64,000 bases of DNA from Coriaria nepalensis (Eukaryota; Streptophyta; Magnoliopsida; Cucurbitales; Coriariaceae). The notes under the pieces are model-generated. The model was given only the letters and a program-made list of their open reading frames with translations, did not search any database and was not told the origin of the DNA. Of the stretch, positions 36,001 to 49,500 are shown piece by piece. The position numbers and the translations under genes were made by a program. Every line of letters starts with the position of its first letter. The first letter of the stretch is position 1. The stretch spans positions 5,716,501 to 5,780,500 of the forward strand of contig CP114492.1 of NCBI GenBank assembly GCA_027186245.1. Reading direction: 5' to 3'.

Positions 36001-38669
36001 TCTAGGAAGTGCGGTACATGTTCTGTATAATTGTGTGGCTCTTCTTGTAAGCAAACTAGGTATGTTCCATAGACTAGGTATTGTACCGTAGACCATACCT
36101 CTTTTCTAATTGGAGTGGTATGATCCATGGACATTTATTTCAATGAAAACAGAAAAGTACCATTACCTAAGGCATTGTAATCTTTTGAAGATGACCTTTT
36201 ATACCGTGCTTACAGTTGTCTTTTAATTTTGCCTTGATGCTGGAGATTAACATGACTATAAAGTTATTCAGGAATCAGGATAATTTAAGAATGCATTTAA
36301 TATCTTAAACAGTCTTACTATATAATGCATAAATGTGATTAAAGTTCTGATTTTTGTAATAGTTGTTTTATGTCTTGGATTCTTACAATTGGTGTTTTCA
36401 ATCTGATTCATAGTTTCTTTAAGTGGGATTTCCCATATACCCTTCTGTAGGATTTATGATTTGATGCCTAATATAATGACTTATGATCAGATCAATGAAG
36501 GGGATGGTGCATTTTATGGTCCGAAAATAGATATTAGCGTATCTGATGCATTAAACAGAAAATTCCAATGTGCAACACTACAGGTTTCGATGCTCACTTT
36601 TCATCTTTTAAATGCCTCGGTTACCTTTTCTTATTGTTGTAATGTCCTTACCGATAAATGAATGTCTATGGTTGTAGCTGGACTTCCAGCTCCCTGCTCG
36701 GTTTGAGTTGTATTACTCGGCTGAGGATGAAGCTAAGAGGGAGGTTCCTGTTATGATTCACAGAGCTGTTTTGGGGTCCGTTGAGCGTATGTTCGCTATT
36801 CTTCTGGAGCACTACAAAGGAAAATGGCCCTTCTGGCTTAGTCCTCGTCAAGCGATTGTTTGCCCCGTGTCCCAGAAATCCCAGTCCTATGCACTACAGG
36901 TAGTTTAAAATTTCTAAATTTATGCACTTGATTCTACACTGAGGTAATGTATGCCGTCTACCAGTTTCTGAGGCTTTTTCAAGTAAAATACTTCATAATA
37001 AGGAATGTGAATGCTTCTTGAATTTCCCTCTTTTGATGGTGAAGTGTTTTGTATTTTGAAAATTATGGCCAATATTACTAAAATTTCTCTTACTAGAAAA
37101 AGCCTTTTTTTAGGTCCAAGATCGACTTCATCAAGCTGGTTATTATGTTGATACTGACCTGACAGATCGAAAGATCCAGAAAAAGGTGCTGTTACGCTCT
37201 AATTAATGTTCTGCTTTTCTTACCCTTTCGTGTTTTTATTTTCTTGTATTTTGAGGATTGCTTTCATTTGAATTTCTCTTAGTTACTATGGTATATGTTG
37301 AAGATGTTTGGTCAGAACGGGTTAGGGTGCCTGATGTAGTTTTATGAGACCTTGACATTTTGATGTCCACTGCATCTCACAGATTAACATACATATATCC
37401 TCTAGGACTATGCAGCCATGTAAGAGGAGAGTGTATAAATATGTCTCTCTTGTTTGAGAGACTTGGGTGGTATTGCACTAAGCTTAGTCCACTAGTGAAA
37501 ACGTGCCACATCTGCTCCACATATCTATTTTAAATGACGTGACACAGTTTCACCGGTGGACTAAGCTTACTCTATGGACCACCCAAGTCTATCTCCTCTT
37601 ATCTGACCTTGTGTTCTTGATCCTAGAGTATCACGTGGGTTTCTCTTGGAACATTGTAGCTAACGACTGTAATGAAATACATAATATATATGGCAAACGC
37701 ATACTCCAAATGTACATCTGTAAGTATTGTCTATTTGAGTGCGTGTCTGTAAGCTGACACTGGAATACCTGACAAATGTGGTAGGATAGCCATGAAAAAG
37801 TAATAAGTTCAGCTATAATTGTTTACCCAATGCCATTCTTGTTACATCAGTAAACTTGTGTATCATAAAAATTGGTTTCATTTTTGTAGTTCAATAGCTA
37901 CAGGAATTGGATTTCAATCTTTTTCCAAAATTATTTTTGTTGCATATTGAGTGGCTAGAACAGTTCTAGTCAAACACGAATAAACGTTCTCTGGTCAGTT
38001 GATGCCATTATGTTCACAAATCTCCACAAATATGTTATTTATTTAGGTGCTCTGAGGCACGGGACAATTGTTTACCACGTACTATAAGCTTTTACCCCTC
38101 TTGGGCATTCATTTTTGAGACAGTCGACCATAGCTTCACCTTTTCCTTTCATATTGCCATTCTAATGTTGAATGTTTTAATTAATAGAATGTGTTTTTTT
38201 TTTTTTTTTAGTTACTAAGCTATAATTTTTTCAATGGCATCTTTTAGGTACGAGAGGCTTCTATAGCACAGTACAATTATATACTAGTTGTTGGCGAGGA
38301 AGAAGCAAACACTGGACAGGTTCTACTAATTACTATCATTATTATGATTATCATAAACAACTTGTTAATTTGTTTTCTATCAAATTTTTTTTTTTTTTTT
38401 TTGGGAGTCTGTGTGCTATCCAGGAAGCCCACAAAGCTCATATTACCATATTATTCATTCCCACACTTTCATCTCTTTTTTCCCGAGTAATCCTTCATTT
38501 TCTGTTTGATAGCTAGAGTGACCTACCTGTTTGATAGCTACCGGCTAAATATGATCATTTTGCATTGTAACAGGTGAGCGTTAGATTGAGAGGTGGGGAA
38601 AGTCATGAGGTAATGACCATTGACAAGCTGCTTGACCGCTTCAAGGAAGAAGTGGCTGCTTTCCGTTAG
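30027..38669 (+). CDS. THRRS: Threonyl-tRNA synthetase, mitochondrial/cytosolic
   Basis: Class II synthetase that charges tRNA-Thr. Exons: 30027-30313, 30392-30629, 30732-30791, 31009-31098, 31312-31386, 31488-31616, 31712-31801, 32788-32876, 32961-33057, 33155-33241, 33779-33863, 34128-34222, 34337-34369, 34476-34562, 35404-35496, 36491-36583, 36678-36899, 37114-37185, 38248-38319, 38574-38669; 729 residues, TAG stop. Order: Arg/Ser-rich mitochondrial-type presequence (1-53), TGS (about 96-160), editing domain with H167, H171, C275, H279, catalytic core with likely zinc ligands C427 (MNCPGH), H478 (DDAHIF) and H604 (MIHRA), motif 2 ([19 protein letters not shown]), motif 3 ([10 protein letters not shown]), then the anticodon-binding domain from about 630. 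A second in-frame ATG at 30186 (M54, MAEAHPKDE) would give a cytosolic form. Intron 5 (31387-31487) is GC-AG. All expected catalytic residues are present. Confidence 0.96.
34994..35025 (+). repeat. Poly-C tract in ThrRS intron 14
   Basis: About 32 bases of C with one T. The complement is a long G run with quadruplex potential; the exact length may be unreliable. A T-rich region follows. Confidence 0.85.
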
Positions 38670-39237
38670 ACATTTGAGTGATTTTTTTGAAACCGTTTAC
38701 GCACTTAGAAAAAAGAAAAAGTAAAGACTAACTTAACTTGGCAGCGGAGCTTATTTCTTCACTACTTACTGGTTCTTTTTTATTTATATTCCTTTTATCA
38801 TGGAAGGATAGTATTCTACTGGTGTACAATGATAAATTTATACTGCAGGGTTAATTTGATTGTCTTTTCCTACTTTTCTTGACATTCTTGTCATGGTTTC
38901 TTCTTCTGGCTTTGATTTGAATATGGTTATGGTTATGGTTATGGTTCATTTTCTTGTCAATGTCTATCGACCTTCTTCGATTTTACAAAAAGGCTGTTCT
39001 GTGCTTTCTTGTATGTGGTGAACGTAAGTGATTTATTGATCTTTTTTAATTAAATGAAAAAAAAAAAAACCAAAAAATCGTATCGTATTAAGAGTAAATT
39101 GGTGAAGGCAGAAAGGCAGTAGAATGCTTTTTTACTGAAGTAAGTCAAAAAAGCCACTGTCACTCTAAAATTGATTTTTACAGAGGCAATAAGGTACAAA
39201 GTTCTGATTAAACTCTAGAATCAGGTGCTTCTAGCAG
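38670..39237. other. Tail-to-tail spacer between ThrRS and the MYC_N gene
   Basis: Holds the 3' UTRs of two convergent genes. The GGTTAT hexamer is repeated in tandem about four times at 38924-38946. An A-run is at 39058-39070. Confidence 0.6.
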
Positions 39238-42200
39238 CTAAAGATCTTTATCAAGGCGACCGAGAAAGTATTGTTGATTACTATAATGATTACGGAACGT
39301 AGAACTACTGCTCTCACCCACACCATCGTGATGATAATCATTCATACTACTATCAGCCCTGTGAATCTCTTGATTGTCGATGATCTCTTCCTCGCCTCCT
39401 TTCTGAACCATAGCCATAAATTCCAAATGCCGGTGGCCATGAGGCAGTCCCTCAGGTGGTGAAAACCGATCTGATCCGGGCAGGCTAACCTGAAACAATG
39501 GCGTGGGGACCACAGACGGGAGCCTTGATAGAAGTGCTTCAAGGCTGCTCATGGAAGGACTTATTCTCAATTGGTGATGAAAATGGTCGTGAAATTGATC
39601 CGTTGGGATTGCTTGGAAATTCCATAAATATTCTGGGGTTGTAATTCGTCCATATTCATCAAGCTTGAAAGGACACAGTGAAGAAGATGATGGGTGTGGT
39701 AAGAGTACACCCGGTATGCTTTCAATATAGCTGAATTTCTTTCTTAGTAGCACAACATAGTTTAAGTCTTCAATAACCTTTTTTTAAGGTAGCAAAAGCA
39801 TAAAGACATGAAATAATTAAATAAATAAAAATAATTATCAATTGTTTTAAGGAACTTTAATGAAGAAAATGAGATTACAAATAACATTATTGTTATCGAG
39901 AATATTGTCTTATATCAAAAATGTAACGATTAAAATTTAGTATATAATAAATAATTTAGGTCATTATACTCCTTATTAATAGATTTTGACTTATGTAAGC
40001 CTCAATTTTTATATATGATATTGGACTTTTAAGCTTGTTACCAATTAATTTTGCATTTGAATATCAAATTTCTATAATCTTCATGTTAAAAAATGGATTC
40101 TCATCCACTTATAAAAAATATATATAATACAAAAACCGGATACATATTATCTATAAACCATCTATGTATGATTAATATCCCACGGCTTAATTAGCTATAT
40201 TAACAAATATTAAACTAAATTTATAGAACTTTATGAAGAACTAGATATGAATATTTCATATAAAGTTTTATAAATTAGACATAGATTCCTAATTTTTAAT
40301 TTTGTAAGAATATTAACAGATTTAGTCACGTGCCACGTAATTGATATCCACTTCATTTTAAAAATTCGATCTATTTAAAATTCAATAAAATCGGATCAAA
40401 AATTGATATCTTGTAAAAAATTAATCTATTTTTGTAGGTGGATGGAACCAAAAAATTAGTATCAAACAAATTTTAAATGGATTAGATTTTTAAAATGGAG
40501 AAGATAACAGTCACATGCGTTACACATAACTGGATCTTTAGTTCTTAAAAGAAATCGAAGATTAAAGGCCTAAATCTAATTTATAAAAGTTAGAGAAATG
40601 TAAATCTGATTTTATAAGTTTGCAAAACTTAAATCTAGTAAAATAAGAGTTTAGAGAGGTTAAATCTAATTTACACTTTCGAAAAATACATAATCACGTG
40701 CCAACTATCATGCGAGTCAGTGAAACAAACAAGGAATCGATAGAATATATATGTTCATATTTTTCATTGGATCCAAATTATTCATATTTTTTATTTTAGG
40801 ATCCAAATTATACTGAGTTCTGCAATCTTTCAAAAAATACATGATCACGTGTCAATTTTACTATTTTTTTTTTTTTTTTAAATTTTCACATCCAAAATAT
40901 AGCTGTTATTGATTTGTTAGCTTAATAAATTCATCATTCATGCCGATATTACTAAAGCATTCCTCGTTGGATAATAGGTATTGTAACTGGTATTCCTATG
41001 ATTGTGTCACACTAGTCATGTTTTTTGTTTGTTTTTTTCTTTCTTTTGAGACTTGAGATATGAAAACTAAAAGAGAGGGATAGAAATATGTATGACCTTG
41101 TGAAGTGATCCTAATTGAACAACACCTTCTCTAACAGCTATCAGAGCTATCGTCTGCAATTTATGCATGATTTTGATAATTAGTCCAAAAAATGAAGAAC
41201 TGGATCAGGTAAAATACCAAATAAGATTTGGTCAGGTAAACAACAAAAGCTTTTTGTTTCTATGTTTCTTACCTTTATACCAGACTGAAACTGAGCTTCC
41301 CATGTCCTTGGATGCTGTAGGAAAAAGATATCTATTTAGAAGTTAACAAAACATTTCTCTCTCTAACACAATATCACGATATATATCCAATCTTAATTAT
41401 AGAGAAAGTATCCATGCATCGAATGTATGCCATCACTCTTTTTCAGATTGGTTGCATATACCCGATACATTAGATGATTTATGCTTGATTGCAGGACGAG
41501 AGAAACAAGCTTACCGAGTCCGTTGAATCGTGCCATGGCGACAAGTAGTTGATTTCTCGATCGTTTGGTTCTTTAATAATCCATTTATGACTATGATCTA
41601 ATGCAACTTTTCCTACCAATCTGCCATTTAAACTCTACGTTATTGATAGAGCATTCCAATATTTTGACTATAACTCAAGTACAACAATAATAAGAGAATG
41701 TTCAAGGTTCAGGCTCCAGGTGACATCTAGACCGATGTCTCTACACAAGATAAAAGAAAAGTACCTCATAAAAAAAAAAGAAGTACGACACATTTGAAAA
41801 TTACACATGAAAGTTTGCCCCAAGTGAACTAAGGAACACATACCATACAAAATTTTAAAAATATGTAAGGTAGCAAATGTTTTACTTAATCACCAAATGG
41901 TGAAAGCATTTTAATTGGAATTTCACTATTTTAGTTAACTAATTAACAACTTATTTATTAATTAATTAATGCAATCATTAGACTACTTACCCTTCTCCAT
42001 AACTGTAAATCTCATGGGATAATTTGAAGAAAATCTCTGGTTGTAGCCCATGATGATCAATACCAGAAAAATCTGATGATGAGCTCGGAAATTCTCCACC
42101 GTTGATCCCAGCTGTCGATGGTGAGCCTGAAAAATTGCAGAAACCATCTTCCCACACTAATATCCTGCAATAACATTGTAATTTACAAGTTAAAATCATA

Positions 42201-42688
42201 GGTAAATATGATAAAAGGGTTTAGCGTATGCATAATAACAACATTAACATATATCTTCAATAATTACAAAATTAGAAACAGTTAATAATATATCTGTACC
42301 AGTTTCTTCTATTTCCTCTAGACCTGTCATAAGCACCTTGTCCTTCCCATCTATTAAGAACGTAATTAAGAAAATATTACAAAAGGTATTGTAAGCTATA
42401 CATGGTATAACAATATATAAATAAGCTACTGGTACAACGAAAATTTTGCCATTTTAGTATCACTAGAAACACTGAGAAAGAATTCAAAGAAAAGGGGGAA
42501 AAAGAACCAGTAAATAGTACTCTTCTTAATTTGTGAAGAATTTCTTCTTACTTAGGTGGTGGGTAATTTCTAGGTAGAATTCTCCAGAAAACTGCATAAA
42601 CCCATTGAGAGTTTTCATGAATGCATAGGCTTCTCAAGGTTTGTTGAAGAAAATGAGGCAAAGCTAAAGGGTTAATATGTTCTTCCAT
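39238..42688 (-). CDS. bHLH-MYC_N domain protein (LHW type, no bHLH)
   Basis: Minus strand, exons in transcript order: 42688-42552, 42350-42300, 42164-41991, 41620-41515, 41314-41273, 41153-41097, 39777-39238; 368 residues, all introns GT-AG. The N-terminal two thirds is a MYC/LHW-type domain: TLRSLCIHENSQWVYAVFWR, NWILVWEDGFCNF, SHEIYSYGEG.VGKVALDH, TWEAQFQSGIKTIALIAVRE, VVQLGSLHKVIEDLNYVVLL. The last exon adds an S/H-rich tail (IESIPGVLLPHPSSSS) and ends without a basic helix-loop-helix region. Proteins of this plant group are nuclear or cytoplasmic regulatory factors; some Arabidopsis relatives carry a misleading WNK-related kinase label, and no kinase motif is present here. Function is not known from sequence. 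The long sixth intron (39778-41096) is AT-rich with no gene in it. Confidence 0.9.
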
Positions 42689-42744
42689 TAAAATCCTACT
42701 TCAACTCTCTCTCTCCCATTCTCTAAAAGAAGGAAAACCTGCCG

Positions 42745-42754
42745 ATTATATAAT
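42745..42754 (-). promoter_or_regulatory. Probable TATA box of the MYC_N gene
   Basis: Palindromic ATTATATAAT, 57 bases upstream of the ATG (minus strand). It is followed by a CT-rich leader (AGAGAGAGA on the plus strand). Confidence 0.5.
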
Positions 42755-43679
42755 TAGCCCCAATTTAGCTAGGTCACATTTATACTCTTTTGGGTAAGGG
42801 GTAGAAATTGAAATTTTAATAAATTGGAATCTAAATGAATTTGATGCTTTCAAGAGATTCTCGTATGTCTATGATGCAAGATCATACGGAATATTAAATA
42901 ACACGATAATTAGTATAATTATTGTTATATAATATATTATTAATTATATGAGAGTAATATTTATAATCATAATTATATTTAGTATGACAAGTGATAATAT
43001 TTCACATACATACAAGAATTTCTCGAGAATCATACGAATACAATATTATAATACACTCTTTTTTCATCCAATTGACACTTTTGAAAAAAGAAAAGTAATA
43101 TTTTAATTGTGTAGGGTAATACCATACTGGTAAGTATATACGTTTAAGATTTTAATTCAATTAATGCACTTTCATCTTAGGTTGAATTATCATTCTTGTT
43201 CTTTCCTATGATTAATTTATGGCCTGAATGTTGAATATATAACAAGATCTGACATCATATGTATTTGTGTGTAACAAGTTAATGTGGTATTTTATGGACT
43301 TTTTTTTTTTTAATGAAACGATGGTAATAATTTTTATTTTATTATTATTATTTTTATTTTTTGAGATCGTTAAAGTCTAGATCAATTTGCTATAGAATTT
43401 AGTGCCTGTATTTGTTTAAGTTTACATGGGTTCATTACGATCGTAGCATAGGCAGTTTGGTTGATAAGAGGAATTGTCAAATTGCTTGCAGCTAGTATCA
43501 AGATCTTAAGAATGGTTTCAAATTCTTGCTAAGTTTGCAATTTAATCTTATAATATATGATATGATTTAATTGTTAAATTAAATTAAATAATTATTCTTA
43601 AAACGTAAAAGCTCTTTTTATCTGCATATATGTATATATATATATATATTATATTCTTAATCTTGTAGACAACCGACAA
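42755..43679. other. AT-rich spacer
   Basis: Promoter side of the MYC_N gene, then low-complexity DNA including a TATATATA stretch at about 43628-43650. No coding signal. Confidence 0.5.
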
Positions 43680-46600
43680 GTGCGTGACTATTCCCGAAGA
43701 GGGAGCTAGTGCCGATGAGAAAGCCGCCAAAACGATGAGGAGCAATACATTATGCTTGCATCAACGTCGAATGAGTTTCAAAGGTGATACGAAAAGATGC
43801 ATGTCATCGAGATCCTTGATAACCTAGATGCTATATGAGGAGAGGATAGTCGTACTGAAAGGTATGACATTTCAAAGGAGCTCTTTAGTATGAAAATGGC
43901 CTAGTGAACTTCCGTTGGAAATCATGTTCTCAAAATGATTGAACTTGTAGAGAAGTTAAATAGTCTAGGCTTTGGGATGGTTGTCGAGCTATCAAATAAC
44001 TTCGTCCTTCAATCACTCCCAGATTCTCTTAGGTTGTTTTTTTTTTTGAACTATCACATGAATAAGTTAACACATACTCTTCATGATTTGCTCAAAATGT
44101 TTTAAACGGCCCAAAATTCTCTCTAATCTAAGGATAAAATCATTTTTCTTATGAGAAGTCACCAAATCAAGAAAGGCAAAGGAAAAGGAAAGTTGCAGAA
44201 ATGGTCCAAGGGCGTACATCTCAAAGCAAAAAAGGTTGTAGGTAAGTAAGTAGTAAAGATGGAAAATATTTTCATTGTGGTAAAGTTGACCATTGGAAGA
44301 GCAATTGTAAAACCTATATTGCTTTTCTTCGGAAGAAGAAGCAAAAGAAGACTTCATGTATATTCTAAGTTATGTGATTCTCTTAGGCAAATTGTTACTT
44401 AGGTATGTGATACCATTTAGAAAGGCACTTACATTTTTTTTAATATGCAGAGCCTAAGAAATGAATTGAAAATTTGAAGAAGGAAAAGAAGTGATTGTTC
44501 TACGAGTGGGAAGTGAAGCAAATGATTGCATCATTAGCTGTGGACTTTTTTTGCTCAAGTTTTATCTTATTTTGTTTTTATCAAAGAAACTTGAAACTTT
44601 ATTTATGCTACCATTTAACATTGTTGTAATTTTGTTGAGAAGATTTTTATAATTTCTCATCTTTATAACGATGTTTAAAATAATACCTCATGATTTATAT
44701 TTTGGGAGATGACTCCCTTTGTTGAATGGTATAACATATTCATTAAAAGTTTATAAGACAAAAGTAGTTTAGAATAAATTTGAGAAATAAAAATATTTGA
44801 TATTGATCAAATAAGCATCTAGCATTAATAAGTTAGATCATACATAATAAATAAGATCATACTTGTGGTAGATATGGATATCTCAATCCATATGATTATA
44901 AATCAATAAGAAGTAAGCAAAACTTATTCGATTGGAATGATCATATCTCTATTAAATTGTTTAAAAGATAATTGATTTTGTTGATTAAATCTAAGACATA
45001 GTGATGTATGTAGATTGATAATAATAAATGTTAAATGATATTTTTGTCCCCTTCTAATGAATTCCATATTCAAGTTCTCTAAAAGCTTCAAATTCAAGTC
45101 TTGAGAAGACATATGAAAGCTGAAAATTGAGAAAAAGGAATAAGGAATTGAAAAGATGAAAAAAATAAATAAGACATAAGAATTATTCCTTGATGAGATC
45201 ATGGAGATGAAAATTCATGTAGCAAGTTTCTTAAATTAAATTGGTGAAATTCTCCTAGAACATCATATTGGGGATGATGTGTAGGTATGGAGAAATCGAC
45301 AAATATGAGATATTAATTGATATGGTTTTTACACATTGATCACGCTAGAATACAATAGGCCATGACCTAGTAACAAAGATTCTTATTAAATATGTATTAA
45401 ATAATCCACATGAGATATGGATATCACCCTATGAGATATGGAGATGATTAGCTCTCACCAAAAGTGTGATACGAGTTAATTAGAATTGAAGTCTAATAAT
45501 TATAATTTCATGGATGTTCCTAATAGAGACTAGATACTTTCTCTAAATTCCATTAGGCTAGGAAGATCTCTTCTTAGCCAATGACTTGTTCTCTAAGAAA
45601 TAGTGTTACTTTTTAAAAGAACATTGTGAGTTAGAGAATACTTGAAAGAGTTTCGGGTACCATAAAATTAATAATTTGATTTAGAATCTTATTTTATGAA
45701 ACTCACTAAATAGGAAACTTTTGAAAAAATGGATTGTGATTCCTATGTATATGCTAAAACTCAATGCAAACAAATATGAATAACTTCATCTTCTTATTTA
45801 GAATAAGTAATAAAAGTTGTATGAGATATAATATAAAGTTATCATATATAAGAACACAAGTAGGTTGTGTTAAAAGCTCAATCTAAAGATTGAAGCAAAT
45901 ATATGAGTATAAGGAAATCTAAGTGATAAATCAAAATTGTTTGATTTATAAAGGTAGATTACCTAAGGAGTATACAAGATTTCGTGGGAGCAATATCATA
46001 TTTATTGCCTATATAATTACTCATTTAGAATAAAGTAGTCATATCTTAAATAATTTAAGTGCGATTGTCAAAAAAACCAAATATTTCTTCACAAAAATTT
46101 TGGGCGAAGTATTCTTTTTAGGGAGGGAATCTAAGTGATAAATTTAAAGGATTACTTAGACTTTATCCAAGCAACATACATTAGTAAAGTATTAAAATAG
46201 TTAAGTACTTAAGATTCCTGAAAATAATGATACAAGGGATGTTATAGAGTCTTGCTCTTTAAAGCATGTTATCCAAGATATGAAGAAAGAGGATTTACAT
46301 GAACTAAAACAACATATATGAGACTAAAAGTTATGTCATGTGTACTATGTACGAAATAGGATAATCAAAATGCGCTAAGTATTAGAACATGATCTGGTTT
46401 AACAGTATGAAAAATGTGGTCAAGAACATAACATTGTTCTTGAGAAGAACTAAGGATATATTCTTAATCCATGGAAATTCTAGATTAAAATTAGAAGTTT
46501 CCACAAGATTTTAATTTTTAATTAGATAAAATCAAATCAAATAAAGTTATATATAATGTTGTTTGATTAAATTGGTTGATTGAATAGTTCCAAACCTAGC

Positions 46601-47000
46601 CTTAACTAATAAATTAAATTAATAACATGATTCAGTATATAGTTGTTTTTTAGGTGAAATGTGTTCTTAGATTAACATTTCATGAATGAATTTATAAGGG
46701 TTCCTAATATCATTAAATACATAATATAGTACTACACTAATAAATGGTATGCAACGAAAGTGAAAGAACCAAAGTCTCATAAATAATTCAAACATATATT
46801 ACCTAGCGGTCGCTTATTCCATAAGAGTTTCAGAAAAGTGGACAAAAGAGAATTAACAATAAATGATATAATGGATTCACGTATTAAGGGACTTCCCCAA
46901 AAGAAGTTTATATTGCCATCATGACAAAGATGTGAATAAGTTTTAGTAAATCGATTGACTTTTAGTGCAAGTGAGAAACTGAAAAGTAATACCCGTCAAG
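43680..47000 (+). mobile_element. Heavily decayed Copia retrotransposon
   Basis: Plus-strand scraps in Copia order. Gag occurs around 43900-44340 (LQSLPDSLR, NKLTHTLHDLL, then a zinc knuckle YFHCGKVDHWKSNC whose first C is replaced by Y). RT around 46090-46240 gives ILGEVFFLGRESK and the end of the palm. RNase H around 46760-46930 gives EPKSHK, SFRKVDKRELTIN and LPQKKF. A GTGCAAGTGAGAAA stretch near 46965-46980 resembles a polypurine tract. Stops occur every few codons, and the middle section (44400-46050) is unrecognisable. LTRs could not be paired. Confidence 0.6.
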
Positions 47001-47324
47001 CTAATTGAATATGACCTAATCGGGTCATACACTTATAAGAATCAATTTTAAAATATATAAATAATCAACATAATTGATTGTATAGCATTCAATTAGAACA
47101 TATATATAATTTATCATGCTATTATTAAGTTAGAAATAATAAATTGCTTGCATATATAATTACGAGCATTCTTAGTAGATTCTCGATTCTTAGACATGTA
47201 CTTGGATTAATGATAGAGATCATGATAAGATGAGATCTAAGATGGTTAAGCCTGAGATCTGAAATTGTTCATAGTTATAAGATTATCATGATGAGATAAT
47301 GACAATCCAAAATCATCACGATGT

Positions 47325-47600
47325 TGAAGTTGAAGGTGATAGTTTTACTATAACAATTTTGCAAAAAAAAGTTCTCAAATCGGTGATGAAAATGAATAAT
47401 TTTTTGTTACATTATGAAAGAATTACACTAGAACTTCTTACCATATTAAGAAAATTTAGAAAAGAGATTCATGTTGACGTGAATTTTAAAAAGAAATAAT
47501 CAGTGATTAAATCATATTTTGAGAATATCTCATAATTAAATTATAAGTATTATATATTAAGAAATTATTAATTTATATATTACATGAGAATTATATAAAA
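47325..47600 (+). repeat. Dispersed repeat, copy A (partner at 57365-57620)
   Basis: Shares about 230 alignable bases with 57365-57620, e.g. GAATAATTTTTTGTT, CTTACCATATTA, AAATTATTAA and TGATTAA.TCATATTTT. The open frame 47299-47499 falls inside it and is best read as part of the repeat. Confidence 0.65.
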
Positions 47601-49500
47601 TTTTAATAAATTATTAATTTAACATAATACATTATATTTTAATTAGAATTGAAAAAAAAAATTATTTAAACGAAATTAATTTATCAAGATCATACTATAT
47701 ATGATTTATATGGACAATAATAATAAGTAAAATACAAAGAGTTAGGCTAAATATTTGTTGTCAATGAGTATTTACGGTAATTAGATGACTGTTACCTTAT
47801 TTTCCCTTTTGATTAATTGTATTGATAATTCTTGGCTGAATGGATTGGCAGAGTAAATATATTCTACAGAAAATATATATGTAAATGTAAAGTGATTAAT
47901 TACCGTTTTCATCAGTACACGATCAGCATCTTGTGCAATGTCCTTTCATGGTAGATCTAGCGATGTAAGAAGAAATTTACGAAGTACTGTTAAAAGTCTC
48001 TTTTTCCTTCTCCATTCTCTCTCCTGGTAAAAACATCCGAAGTGACAAGAAAGCTAAAAAAAGGCTTTCAAACGCTTTCATTTCTTATAATCCTGACAGC
48101 AAAATTTAAAATGTCGTTTTGGTGCCATGACAGGCCATTATACCCATGTCTCTTTGACCGTCTGTCCACTTGTCTTTTACGGACAATCTTTAGGAAGTAC
48201 AATACAAAGAAATGAAAAAAAAAAAAAAAAAAAAAAAAAATTCAAAAGAGATTTTCTAATGTGACTGTACCGAACCGTTTAGAAGAAAATGTTCTACATG
48301 AATCTATTTTCTCTTATTAGGTTTAAATATTTATAAAAAAAAAACATATTAAGGGCTTTGTTCATACGATTCTTGATGTCGGAGATTTTAGGGTTCGCAA
48401 TTAAATGAGGATCGTATTTGATAGATTGTAGTGATGGTGGGTTCACGGGACCATTATATTGGTCTTACTGTTTCTTTCTAATCATCCAATCCTTGTAAGA
48501 ATTTATAATATAGGAGTGGGTACCGCAAGAAAATATTGGTACACTAACTTTGATGAAGTTAATAAAGAGGGGGAGAGGATGGATCTTCTTTTCCTCCTGC
48601 CCATTCCTTCCCTCTGGGCTCGCTTACCATACAATATCTTCAATATATATAAAACAGACAAGATTTTTGAATGAATACCGGCCAAGAGCAAGAAAATCTA
48701 ATTTATTAATATTCTATTGAAAAACCTTGGTCTATATGGGGACAAAGAATGGGAGCATAGTTCTAATTTGATATTTGATCGAGGAAGCTTAGATGTACAT
48801 GTGTGATGTGTATATTCTTATAGATCGAAGTCGAGTCTTGAGATTATAATTATTTATTTTATTTTTATTTTTATTTTTAATAATCAAAAAAGAGATTGAC
48901 TAGAGAAGCATGTAAGTCTAATTATATATTTTCAATCTAATATATAAGGGTATAAATAAAATTTATGAAAAATAAAGTGTTTGAATAAACAAAAAAAAAA
49001 AAGTAAACAGTATAGGGATAGAATACAATAAATAATATATGTGAACAATAAATAGAATTAGTAAAATAAAAATAGAATAAAAATATGTAAAACAGAAAAA
49101 TAAACTTGAATAATAAAATATAATATTAAACATATCAGTACAAATAATTGAATAGAAGATTAAAAATATTGAGAAAAAAAATTAAAAATCAAATTGATGT
49201 CTGTTATACAATGGTTTCCTTTAAATAGATTCGCTTTCTCATATTGATGCAAAAAGTGAAACGGTATCTGTCTCCCATGATAAAATGGAGACGAACAATA
49301 GCGGCGCACCACCGATACTATTCCGACGAACAAAAAAATTATTCGAACTCTACCACATTGGAAAGTTAGAACTCTAGAGGAGAGGTAGCATCTTAAAACT
49401 ATAGAGGGAAGGAAGAAAAACTGAGAGACTTCATTTTCTTTATGTGTTTCCAAATGAAAGAAAGCTACCAATTTATAGGCTTATGAGGGGAGAAAAGATT
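47601..49500. other. Spacer with a 26-base poly-A
   Basis: Mostly AT-rich. A perfect A run lies at 48215-48240. The segment before it (48000-48210) is less AT-rich and could be a retroposed sequence ending in a poly(A) tail, but no target duplication was found. The open frames at 48459-48691 show no known domain. Confidence 0.45.

Noticed and set aside
39238..42688. WNK kinase label sometimes given to relatives of this gene
   Set aside because: No kinase motif (no glycine loop, HRD or DFG) is present; the fold signature is the MYC/LHW N-terminal domain.
49160..49471. 103-codon minus-strand frame before the Tork-like LTR
   Set aside because: No domain recognised and surrounded by A/T-only DNA; too weak to call.
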